Shown here: one piece after another, positions 52,627 to 60,387 of the stretch
Layout: the number at the start of each line of letters is the position of its first letter
Numbering within the stretch: the stretch's first letter is position 1
NCBI RefSeq assembly: GCF_002128405.1
Contig: NZ_NETJ01000003.1
Span: 372,001-436,000, forward strand
Direction of reading: 5' to 3'
DNA: 64,000 bases
Origin: Gottfriedia solisilvae
GTDB taxonomy: Bacteria > Bacillota > Bacilli > Bacillales > Bacillaceae_G
Notes under the pieces: model-generated
Seen by the model: only the letters and a program-made list of their open reading frames with translations
What the model was told of the DNA's origin: nothing
Database searches by the model: none
Position numbers and translations under genes: made by a program

Positions 52627-53005
52627 GTCTTATTTTTAGTACTTGGTATTATGGGTATATTCTCATGTTAATTTAGTGTTTTAGCGATTTACTCGCATTG
52701 AATTCTGACAAAAGGTAATTTAACCTAGTAAAGATTATTTTTATCTAGTTATATTGATAGAGGAATCCCTTTAATTTAGACCTAGAAAAATAGGACATTC
52801 TGAAAAAAAGTGCATTTTTAAATGGATAATTAAGTTATATATTTTTATAAGTTTAAAGTAATTTTATGGGAAGAGTTTTGAAACAAATTTCAAATCCTTA
52901 CCGTACATGTTCATAAATCGTTCAAAAAGTAATCATAGTAAATTTATCAATTTCTTATAGAGTGTGATATGATATTTTAGAAACTGATTTTTGGGAGGAA
53001 ACAAA
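52627..53005. other. AT-rich leader region of yisL
   Basis: About 380 bases with no supported ORF. A promoter for yisL is expected near 52965 (TATAGAG...TGATATGATATTTT), but the hexamers are ambiguous. Confidence 0.3.
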
Positions 53006-53377
53006 ATGGTTCACTTACATATCACTTCGTGGGTATTGGCGATTATTTTAGCCCTTTATGTAGGACATGGCTATAAAAATGGTCAAAATGTAAAAGTTGC
53101 ACACATGATTTTACGATTATTATACTTTGTTATTTTAGGTACAGGATTGTATATCTTTATCGATCTACCTAAAGACAATATGCCATCAGATTTAAAAATG
53201 CTTTACAACATTAAAATGGGACTTGGGATCATTATGCTTGGAGTATTTGAGTATTTCACGGTTTCTTCAAAGAAAAAACGTAAAATGCTTGTTCCGGTTA
53301 CAATTTTTACAATTCTTATTTTAGCTTTATTATATTTAGGCTTTAGATTACCACTTAATTTTGATTTCTTTGCTTAA
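53006..53377 (+). CDS. yisL: YisL, UPF0344-family membrane protein
   Basis: A 123-residue membrane protein with four hydrophobic segments (about 6-22, 34-55, 68-85 and 95-115). The start MVHLHITSWVLAIILALYVGH is typical for the UPF0344/DUF1516 family. The ATG at 53006 follows GGGAGGA at good spacing; an in-frame TTG five codons earlier lies in that site. Function unknown. Position beside yisN and asnO is conserved. Confidence 0.88.
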   Translation: MVHLHITSWVLAIILALYVGHGYKNGQNVKVAHMILRLLYFVILGTGLYIFIDLPKDNMPSDLKMLYNIKMGLGIIMLGVFEYFTVSSKKKRKMLVPVTIFTILILALLYLGFRLPLNFDFFA

Positions 53378-53389
53378 TACAAAACAAAA

Positions 53390-53424
53390 CAAAAACTGTC
53401 ACATTAATTTGTGACAGTTTTTTT
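53390..53424. terminator. Bidirectional terminator between yisL and yisN
   Basis: AAAAACTGTCACA pairs with TGTGACAGTTTTT, with T's beyond; serves both convergent genes. Confidence 0.88.
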
Positions 53425-53425
53425 A

Positions 53426-53989
53426 TTATGATAATTGTGTTAATAAATAGCGGTTTCCTGTTGCTTTTGTTAATTCAAATCGATGATTTTGTTCCTCGGG
53501 TGAAATTTTAAATTGATGGTAGACTGAACAAACTAGTTCTTCATTGTCAAAAACAATGAAATTTACACCTTCAGTTGGTGTGTTTTCTGGTTGAAATGAA
53601 AGGAAATTATGACAGTAAAGACAATCATATAATGAAAAACCATGGGTATTCAGTAAGTATGCTAAAGAGAAAAATGATTCATCACTTAAATTTTTTAATA
53701 GTGAATCAAAGCTATATAAAAGTTTCCTTTGAATTCGTAATACATCCCCGTTTTGTAATTTTTTCTTTTTAGAATGGAATATGAGATACGCTCCATCTTG
53801 AAATGAAGCTGGTGTCCATTCTTCATTAATAGAAACTTCAAAATCCTTTTCGATTAGTTCATCGAGAATAAATGCTTCATCAGTTTCATCATCAAAGAAG
53901 ACCCATTCATCATTAATTTCTTCTATTGATCCAATTGTAAAAGCACGAGGTTGCTCTTTAAATAGTTGTGATCGGTGCTTATAATGCAT
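53426..53989 (-). CDS. yisN: YisN-like DUF2777 protein
   Basis: A 187-residue soluble, acidic protein (MHYKHRSQLFKEQPRAFTIGSIEEINDEWVFFDDETDEA...). GFSLYDCLYCHNFLSF includes a CxxC-like pair. It fits the Bacillus DUF2777 family, of which YisN is a member, by opening sequence and position. Function unknown. AGGTTAC is a moderate ribosome site before the ATG. Confidence 0.75.
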   Translation of the reverse strand: MHYKHRSQLFKEQPRAFTIGSIEEINDEWVFFDDETDEAFILDELIEKDFEVSINEEWTPASFQDGAYLIFHSKKKKLQNGDVLRIQRKLLYSFDSLLKNLSDESFFSLAYLLNTHGFSLYDCLYCHNFLSFQPENTPTEGVNFIVFDNEELVCSVYHQFKISPEEQNHRFELTKATGNRYLLTQLS

Positions 53990-54448
53990 TAAGTAACCTC
54001 CAGTTACGAACGTTCTATATCATTACGTAAAATTTGACAAATATTGATTTAATGGAAAATTAGTGATTTGGACATTTAGAATTAACATAAATATAGAAGG
54101 AGAATATAAATTAATAATTTCCTTCGAACCATTTATTAACTTTCGAATATTGTTTTTTATGGATTAATTTTCAATCAGAAATTGCCTGAAGTAGGCGTAA
54201 TATACTTCATTAGTTTTCAGCTGATTTAATCTTCAAGGTACGAGATAAAATATAGCTGCTACTTTTTTCATTTATTGACATAACTTAACTATTTTATAAC
54301 TATGCAAAAATTCAAAAAGCGTATGGACAAATAAGGATAGCTTTGCAATTTTTTTATTAATAATTGCACGCATTAATATTGGTGGTAATAAGATATAGAA
54401 TTAACTTTATTTTTCTAGGGAAAAAGCCCAGAAAGGAGATAAAAAATT
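53990..54448. other. Gap before asnO, no gene recognised
   Basis: About 460 AT-rich bases holding the divergent yisN and asnO promoters. No ORF with a ribosome site, no structured RNA recognised. The asnO ribosome site (AAAGGAG) is at its end. Confidence 0.4.
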
Positions 54449-56296
54449 ATGTGCGGTATAACTGGGTGGGCAGATTTTGATAAAAATTTATTAAATGTAA
54501 GTGCTACAGTTAAAAAAATGGCTGAAACATTATCTAAAAGAGGTCCAGATGATACAAATGTATGGACATCAAATCATTGTAGCTTTGGGCATAAAAGATT
54601 GGTTGTTGTAGATCCAGAGGGTGGAAAGCAACCGATGAATAAATCAAAGGAAAAATCCAATTATACTCTCTGTTATAACGGTGAACTATACAATACCGAG
54701 GATATTAGAAAAGAACTATTAAAACGTGGATACACATTTCAAGGACATTCAGATACTGAGGTTTTACTTACTAGTTATATTGAATGGAAAGAAGGATGTG
54801 TAGATCGATTTAATGGCATTTTTGCATTTGCTATATGGGATGAAGAGAACAAAAGTTTATTTATTGCCAGAGACCGATTAGGTGTTAAACCTTTATTTTA
54901 TAAAGAAGATTATAAACGATTAATATTTGCATCTGAAGTAAAAGCAATATTGGCGCATAAAGATGTAAAGGCAGAATTGACAGAAGAAGGATTGTCAGAA
55001 GTATTTGGTTTAGGACCATCTAGGACGCCTGGAAATGGTGTATTTGATGGAATTAAAGAACTTCGTGGTGGGCACGCAATGACTTTCTCACAAAATGGAT
55101 TGAAAATATGGAAATATTGGGAAGTTGAAAGTAAAATCCACACAGATTCAATAGAAGAAACAGCAGAAAAGGTTCAATTTCTTGTGAAAGATGCGATTGT
55201 GAGACAATTGGTTTCTGATGTACCACTTTGTACGTTTTTATCTGGTGGTGTGGATTCTAGTACGATTACTGCAATCGCAGCAAATCATTATAAAAAAGAA
55301 GGTAAAGGTCAATTAACAACATACTCAATTGACTATGAAGAAAATGATAAATATTTTACTTCAAGCGTTTTTCAACCAAATTCAGATGCACCGTGGATTG
55401 AATTAATGTCAAAAACATTTAATACAAACCATCATAGATGTGTGATTACAAATGAAGAGTTAGTGCACTATTTGGAAGAGGCAACTGAGTGTAGAGATTT
55501 ACCAGGAATGGCAGATGTAGATTCATCTTTATTATGGTTTTGCCAAAAAATTAAACAAAACTTTGTTGTAGGACTTTCAGGGGAGTGTGCTGATGAAATC
55601 TTTGGAGGCTACCCATGGTTTCATCGTGAAGACGACTTGAATAGACCGGCATTCCCTTGGATGAGGTCAACTGAATTACGTCAGAATCTACTAAAGGATG
55701 AATGGAGTAAGAAGTTAAACTTAACAGCATATGTTCAAGATCGTTACGATGAAACAGTAAGAGAGACACCGATTCTTGAAGGAGAAAGCCCGTTAGAAGC
55801 AAAGAGAAGACAATTGTTTTACTTAAACAGACAATGGTTTATGGCGCAATTATTAGATCGTAAAGACAGAATGAGCATGGGAGCAAGTCTGGAAGTTCGT
55901 GTTCCTTTTGCTGATCATCGATTGGTGGAGTATGTTTGGAATATACCATGGGAAATTAAAATGTATGGTAATCGTGAAAAGGGAATTTTAAGGAAATCCC
56001 TAGAAGGGTTATTACCAGATGATATATTATACCGTAAAAAAAGTCCTTACCCTAAAACGCATAATCCGGTTTATACTAATTTAGTAGTACAAAAGCTTAA
56101 AGAGAGTCTGAGCGATAAAGGGTCAGCACTCTATGAGTTTTTTGATAAGGAACAATTAAATAGTTTAGTTGAGAGTGAAGGTACAGCATTTAAAGTACCT
56201 TGGTACGGTCAATTGATGTCTGGACCGCAATTATTAGCTCATTTATACCAAATTCATGTTTGGTTTAAAAAGTACAATATTAATATTAAAGCATAA
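54449..56296 (+). CDS. asnO: AsnO, glutamine-hydrolysing asparagine synthase
   Basis: A 615-residue class B asparagine synthetase (B. subtilis AsnO about 614). The nucleophile is Cys2 (MCGITGW), with the glutaminase residues in LCYNGELYNT and GHSDTEVLL; the synthetase domain has the PP-loop FLSGGVDSSTITA near residue 260 and GECADEIFGGYPWF near 380. It makes asparagine from aspartate, ATP and glutamine. In B. subtilis asnO is under sigma-E and needed for sporulation. AAAGGAG precedes the ATG. Confidence 0.94.
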   Translation: MCGITGWADFDKNLLNVSATVKKMAETLSKRGPDDTNVWTSNHCSFGHKRLVVVDPEGGKQPMNKSKEKSNYTLCYNGELYNTEDIRKELLKRGYTFQGHSDTEVLLTSYIEWKEGCVDRFNGIFAFAIWDEENKSLFIARDRLGVKPLFYKEDYKRLIFASEVKAILAHKDVKAELTEEGLSEVFGLGPSRTPGNGVFDGIKELRGGHAMTFSQNGLKIWKYWEVESKIHTDSIEETAEKVQFLVKDAIVRQLVSDVPLCTFLSGGVDSSTITAIAANHYKKEGKGQLTTYSIDYEENDKYFTSSVFQPNSDAPWIELMSKTFNTNHHRCVITNEELVHYLEEATECRDLPGMADVDSSLLWFCQKIKQNFVVGLSGECADEIFGGYPWFHREDDLNRPAFPWMRSTELRQNLLKDEWSKKLNLTAYVQDRYDETVRETPILEGESPLEAKRRQLFYLNRQWFMAQLLDRKDRMSMGASLEVRVPFADHRLVEYVWNIPWEIKMYGNREKGILRKSLEGLLPDDILYRKKSPYPKTHNPVYTNLVVQKLKESLSDKGSALYEFFDKEQLNSLVESEGTAFKVPWYGQLMSGPQLLAHLYQIHVWFKKYNINIKA

Positions 56297-56301
56297 AAGA
56301 A

Positions 56302-56418
56302 AGAGGTGAATTTTCACCTCTCAGGCTGTTTTTTCGATCAGTCTGAATCTCTGGAGTATTGGTATTTTGTCTACAAACAGTGAGGTGAATTTTCACCTCA
56401 CTGTTTGTTTATATTTTT
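56302..56418 (+). terminator. Tandem palindromic terminators after asnO
   Basis: A perfect 20-base palindrome (56302-56321) and a perfect 36-base palindrome (56373-56408, followed by T-rich sequence) share the core GAGGTGAATTTTCACCTC. The second is a strong terminator; the first sits 5 bases after the stop codon. Confidence 0.8.
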
Positions 56419-56455
56419 GTAAATATGTAGTTTATGATAACAGCCACTTTATACA

Positions 56456-56539
56456 TTGAAACCGCATGATAAAGATATAGTTTTTGAGAATGTTAATTTT
56501 GGTTACGGAACTCATGATGAGAAAGTGAGCAATTATTAA
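56456..56539 (+). pseudogene. Possible fragment of an ABC transporter ATPase domain
   Basis: A 27-codon stretch, LKPHDKDIVFENVNFGYG..., resembles the beginning of the nucleotide-binding domain of exporter-type ABC proteins (FENVSFGYG before Walker A). It has no start with a ribosome site, and a stop follows before the Walker A position. Probably a relic of a lost gene. Confidence 0.35.
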
Positions 56540-56578
56540 AAAAACCTAGTCATAGGAACATGACTAGGTTTTTTTACG
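56538..56578. terminator. Bidirectional terminator after glnK
   Basis: AAAACCTAGTCAT and ATGACTAGGTTTT form a stem with A/T tracts on both sides, two bases after the glnK stop on the minus strand. Confidence 0.88.
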
Positions 56579-56579
56579 A

Positions 56580-56942
56580 TTAATAATCGTTTTGAAGGGC
56601 ATCGCGACCTTCTTCACCAGTACGGATTTTAATTGCATTTTCGATAGGGTATATAAAAATTTTCCCATCACCAGGCTTACCTGTTTTTAATACTTTTTTA
56701 GCTTCGTCAATTACTGACTGTACGGGGACGTCGCATACAACGATTTCGACTTTGATTTTTTCGTGTAAGTTAATTGTTCGTTTCGTGCCACGATAAACTT
56801 CAGTATAGCCAGATTGCATACCGCAACCCAATACATTAGTGACAGTCATTCCAGTAATCCCTACTTTCGAAAGGGCATCTTTTAGTACATCGAATTTATC
56901 TGGTCTTGTAATGATTTCAATTTTCGTTAATTTCGCAGTCAT
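56580..56942 (-). CDS. glnK: GlnK (NrgB), P-II nitrogen regulator
   Basis: A 120-residue P-II protein (MTAKLTKIEIITRPDKFDVLKDALSKVGI). The T-loop reads GYTEVYRGTKRTINLHEKIKVEIVV: Tyr46 is present, but Tyr51, uridylylated in enterics, is replaced by a basic residue, as in other Bacillus NrgB proteins. KPGDGKIFIYPIENAIKIRTGE is the B/C-loop signature for ATP and effector binding. It is expected to bind AmtB and TnrA. It lies 12 bases after amtB in the same operon. Confidence 0.94.
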   Translation of the reverse strand: MTAKLTKIEIITRPDKFDVLKDALSKVGITGMTVTNVLGCGMQSGYTEVYRGTKRTINLHEKIKVEIVVCDVPVQSVIDEAKKVLKTGKPGDGKIFIYPIENAIKIRTGEEGRDALQNDY

Positions 56943-56954
56943 GTTAATGCCTCC

Positions 56955-58196
56955 TTATATACTTGCATCGTGATAAGCTTTTTCTCCGTGAATCGCCAAA
57001 TCTAGTCCTAAGTTCTCTTCTTCTTGATCAACTCGAACGTTAACAAAGAAGCCAATCACTTTAATGATGAGGAATGTAACAACTCCTGCGAATACATAAG
57101 TAGATCCAATTGCAATCAACTGTTTAAACAATAATGAAGCATCTCCATAGAATAACCCGTCTGCTCCGGCACTATTAACAGATTTTGTTGCAAATAATCC
57201 TGTTGCAATTGCGCCCCATGTACCACCAATACCATGACATCCGAATGCATCTAAAGCATCATCATATCCGAATTTGTATTTTAAGTATGTGACAGCTAAG
57301 AAACAAATAATTCCACCTAAGAAACCAATTAAGATAGAAGATAAAGGTGTTACAAAACCACATGCAGGCGTTATAGCTACTAAACCAGCAACTGCTCCAC
57401 TTACACCACCAAGAATGGTTGGTTTTTTATTTACATACCATTCTACTAATACCCAGCCAACTGAGGCAGCGGCAGCGGCTGTATTTGTATTAATAAATGC
57501 TGTAAGTGCTACATCATTTAATGTAAGTGCACTTCCAACATTAAATCCGAACCAACCAAACCATAGTAAACCTGCGCCTAATACTGTTAAAGGTAAATGA
57601 TGAGGAGAAGTAGTTCCAAAATCTTTCCGTTTACCTAAAAGAAGAGCTAATACTAAACCTGAAACACCTGAAGATATATGAACGACTGTTCCCCCAGCGA
57701 AATCAAGAGCTCCTAAGTTTCGAAGCCATCCGTCAACGCCCCAAACCCAATGTGCTAACGGATCATATACAAATGTTGTCCAAAGTAAAGTGAATAATAA
57801 AAATGCAGAAAACTTCATTCGTTCAGCAAATGCGCCTGAAATAAGAGCTGGAGTAAGTATTGCAAACATTAGTTGAAACATCATGAAAAGATTATGAGGA
57901 ACTGTTGCGCTGTAATTTTCATTAGGAGTAAAGCTAACATCCTTTAATGCTGCCCAGGAAAAATCACCAATTAAATGTTTTACATCTGGACCAAATGCTA
58001 ATGAATAACCAATTAAAACCCATTGTATTGAAACAATGGCCATTGCTGCATAGCTGTGCATTGTTGTACTTAAAACGTTTTTACTTTTAACCATGCCACC
58101 ATAAAAAAGAGCTAAACCAGGTGTCATAATCATAACAAGTACTGTTGAAATAAAGAGAAACACACTATCAGCTGCTTGAATACCGTTCATTTTCAT
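56955..58196 (-). CDS. amtB: AmtB (NrgA), ammonium transporter
   Basis: A 413-residue channel with eleven expected membrane helices. Diagnostic segments are PGLALFYGGMVKSKNVLST near residue 27, DFAGGTVVHISSG with the pore His near 165, GAGLLWFGWFGFNVGSA near 210 and DDALDAFGCHGIGGTWGA near 310 with the second pore His. It imports ammonium when nitrogen is poor. The ATG ending at 58196 follows AAAGGGG; an ATG two codons later is possible. A TnrA/GlnR box lies only 16 bases upstream. Confidence 0.94.
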   Translation of the reverse strand: MKMNGIQAADSVFLFISTVLVMIMTPGLALFYGGMVKSKNVLSTTMHSYAAMAIVSIQWVLIGYSLAFGPDVKHLIGDFSWAALKDVSFTPNENYSATVPHNLFMMFQLMFAILTPALISGAFAERMKFSAFLLFTLLWTTFVYDPLAHWVWGVDGWLRNLGALDFAGGTVVHISSGVSGLVLALLLGKRKDFGTTSPHHLPLTVLGAGLLWFGWFGFNVGSALTLNDVALTAFINTNTAAAAASVGWVLVEWYVNKKPTILGGVSGAVAGLVAITPACGFVTPLSSILIGFLGGIICFLAVTYLKYKFGYDDALDAFGCHGIGGTWGAIATGLFATKSVNSAGADGLFYGDASLLFKQLIAIGSTYVFAGVVTFLIIKVIGFFVNVRVDQEEENLGLDLAIHGEKAYHDASI

Positions 58197-58211
58197 TCCC
58201 CTTTTCTGTTA

Positions 58212-58250
58212 TGTTATATTTTATAACATCGAATGTTATATAAGTTATCA
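58212..58250 (-). promoter_or_regulatory. TnrA/GlnR box(es) before amtB
   Basis: TGTTATATTTTATAACA (58212-58228) matches the TnrA/GlnR consensus TGTNANATTTTNTNACA at every defined position. A poorer copy, TGTTATATAAGTTATCA, lies at 58234-58250. The good box ends 16 bases before the amtB ATG, unusually close for an activator site. Confidence 0.82.
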
Positions 58251-58378
58251 TATTCAGAATATATGCAAAATTCAATGTTTTTTTCACAAAAAAATAAATT
58301 TTTTTTCGTAAAAACATATGAAAACGCTAACAAAATGAAAAGATGTTAGAAAATGTAACGTGAATTATGTGGTTGCAT

Positions 58379-58408
58379 AAAAATACAGACTCAATTTAAT
58401 GAGTCTGT
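58379..58408 (-). terminator. Terminator of the neopullulanase-like gene
   Basis: ACAGACTC (58385-58392) and GAGTCTGT (58401-58408) with T's on the minus strand; the stop codon lies within the stem. Confidence 0.8.
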
Positions 58409-60175
58409 GGATTCTATTTTTAATATGAAAAAATCAATTGGCGGTATATCGATTAATATAGAATCAGATTCAGCAGCAAATTGTGAATGATTCCATAAAT
58501 TTGTGATTCTTTTATTTCTCATCTTAATTGGTAATGTAACAGAAGCTTTTTCATAAGAGGGATTGATGAATACGAAAATAGACATTTCATCACTACTTCT
58601 TTCATAAATCAGTGTTTGGCTCTGTTCGTCAATTGGATCTATCCATTTAAACTCGCCTTCGTTTTCCAGAACTGGATACAAGCCTCTTAGTGAAATTAAC
58701 TTTTTTAATGAATTGTAAATGAGTTGATTATGATCTGAAGAGTCCCAAACCATACAATTTCTGCATTCGGGATCATTTCCACCTGTAAGTCCAACTTCAT
58801 CACCATAATAAATACAAGGAGTTCCAAAAAACGTTAGAAGAAAAACATATAATAAAATCACTTTTTTATCCTGGTGATTTGATTGAGTTAGAATCCTCGG
58901 AGTATCATGCGTTCCAATAATATTAAATAAAACTTTGATTACTTGTATTGGATATAGTGAAATCATTTCATTGATTGAATGTTTGAACTGAACAGTGGAA
59001 ATAGTTTCGTAGGAAAAATAAGAAAGTAATGACTTCAATAACGGGTAATTCATTACAGAATCGAATTCATCACCACGTAACCAAGGCATTGCATGATGCC
59101 AAATTTCACCGACTATAAAAATATCCGGTTTGATGTCTTTCATTTTTCGATGAAACAGTTTCCAAAAATAATGGTCAATTTCGTTTGCGACATCAAGTCG
59201 CCAACCATCAATATTAAACTCTTTAATCCAATATGAACCAATTTCCATTAAGAAGTGTTGGACATCTTTATTTTCTGTGTTCAATTTAGGCATTTCTTTA
59301 ACAAATGAAAAAGTTTCATATGAAGGATCCCCATTGTTTAATTCATCTGGATGAAAATGAAACCAATGATAATATTTAGAGTGTTTACCATTTACTAAAA
59401 CATCTTGAAACGGAGGGAAAGAATAGCTAGTATGATTAAAAACAGCATCTAGTATCACTCGAATATTATGATCATGACATTTTTGAATCAGTCTTTTTAA
59501 GGTAGTTTCGTCACCGAATGAAGGATCAATCTTAAAATAATCAATCGTATCATATTTATGATTTGAGCTTGCCTCGAAAATTGGAGTTAGATAAATTCCG
59601 GAAATACCTAAATCCTTCAAATAATCGATTTTTTGAATAATCCCTTCAATGTCCCCGCCGTAAAAGCTTGTGTATGTGGGTTGACTTTTACCCCAAGCTA
59701 ATGTGTTTGTTGGATTATTTAATTGATTCCCACTTGCAAATCGGTCCGGGAAAATTTGATACCAAACAGTTTTCTTTACCCAATTAGGTGGAGAAATCAG
59801 TTCATTTTTATGTAAATAAGGTAGTGTAAAACTGTTTGAAAGATCATGTTCATTAAACTGATCAGAAAAACCAGCTTCTCCGTAAAAGAGTGAAAAATGA
59901 TCATTTTTAATAAAAAATTGATATTTCATACGCTTGTTTGGGGGAATGACACTTACTTCCCAAAAATCAAACAGTTCGGTAGAAAAAGCCTTATACATCG
60001 GAATTGGTTCTTCAATATTCCATCTTGATTCTTTGAAATGAAAAGGGTCGCCATAATATAAAATAACCTCAGTACAATCTCCTTTTTTTGTACGTAATCT
60101 TAGGCAATATGTCTGATCATTAATTGCAAAAGCATATTGATCATAAGGTTGATGGAAGATGGTTTCTTTTTGCAT
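58391..60175 (-). CDS. bbmA: Neopullulanase/maltogenic amylase-type GH13 enzyme (intracellular)
   Basis: A 594-residue GH13_20-type enzyme. An N-terminal beta domain (about 1-125) precedes the barrel (WYQIFPDRFASGN); there is no signal peptide, so it acts in the cytoplasm on imported maltodextrins or cyclodextrins. The catalytic set is complete: D328 in DGWRLDV, E357 in VGEIWH and D424 in GTHDTPR, with region I DAVFNHTS. Similar to B. subtilis YvdF (BbmA). It is transcribed divergently from the GH13 pseudoenzyme, with a LacI-type operator candidate between them. Confidence 0.88.
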   Translation of the reverse strand: MQKETIFHQPYDQYAFAINDQTYCLRLRTKKGDCTEVILYYGDPFHFKESRWNIEEPIPMYKAFSTELFDFWEVSVIPPNKRMKYQFFIKNDHFSLFYGEAGFSDQFNEHDLSNSFTLPYLHKNELISPPNWVKKTVWYQIFPDRFASGNQLNNPTNTLAWGKSQPTYTSFYGGDIEGIIQKIDYLKDLGISGIYLTPIFEASSNHKYDTIDYFKIDPSFGDETTLKRLIQKCHDHNIRVILDAVFNHTSYSFPPFQDVLVNGKHSKYYHWFHFHPDELNNGDPSYETFSFVKEMPKLNTENKDVQHFLMEIGSYWIKEFNIDGWRLDVANEIDHYFWKLFHRKMKDIKPDIFIVGEIWHHAMPWLRGDEFDSVMNYPLLKSLLSYFSYETISTVQFKHSINEMISLYPIQVIKVLFNIIGTHDTPRILTQSNHQDKKVILLYVFLLTFFGTPCIYYGDEVGLTGGNDPECRNCMVWDSSDHNQLIYNSLKKLISLRGLYPVLENEGEFKWIDPIDEQSQTLIYERSSDEMSIFVFINPSYEKASVTLPIKMRNKRITNLWNHSQFAAESDSILIDIPPIDFFILKIESTDSLN

Positions 60176-60267
60176 ACAATCATCCTTACGTTAAAAATGA
60201 TAAAAAATCTTAATATAAGAAATTACCTTGCTATCTAAACTGTAACCAGTATAATAAAAATAGCTTG

Positions 60268-60281
60268 TGCAATCGCTTCCA
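60268..60281. promoter_or_regulatory. cre/LacI-type operator candidate between the two GH13 genes
   Basis: TGCAATCGCTTCCA is a near-palindrome around CG with two mismatches to the cre consensus TGWAANCGNTNWCA. It lies in the shared 212-base control region. A site for CcpA or for the LacI-family protein encoded at 62027. Confidence 0.45.
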
Positions 60282-60387
60282 TTTCTATTAATTTAATAAA
60301 GTATTTGTATTTCACTGTAATATTTTGCAAAATAATGATAGAGATTGAAAAATGTACATGCACGAGACGTTGCAGGGGGAGAAATGA

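Noticed and set aside
57274-57600. 108-codon plus-strand ORF inside amtB
   Set aside because: Antisense to a clearly intact ammonium transporter; shadow frame.
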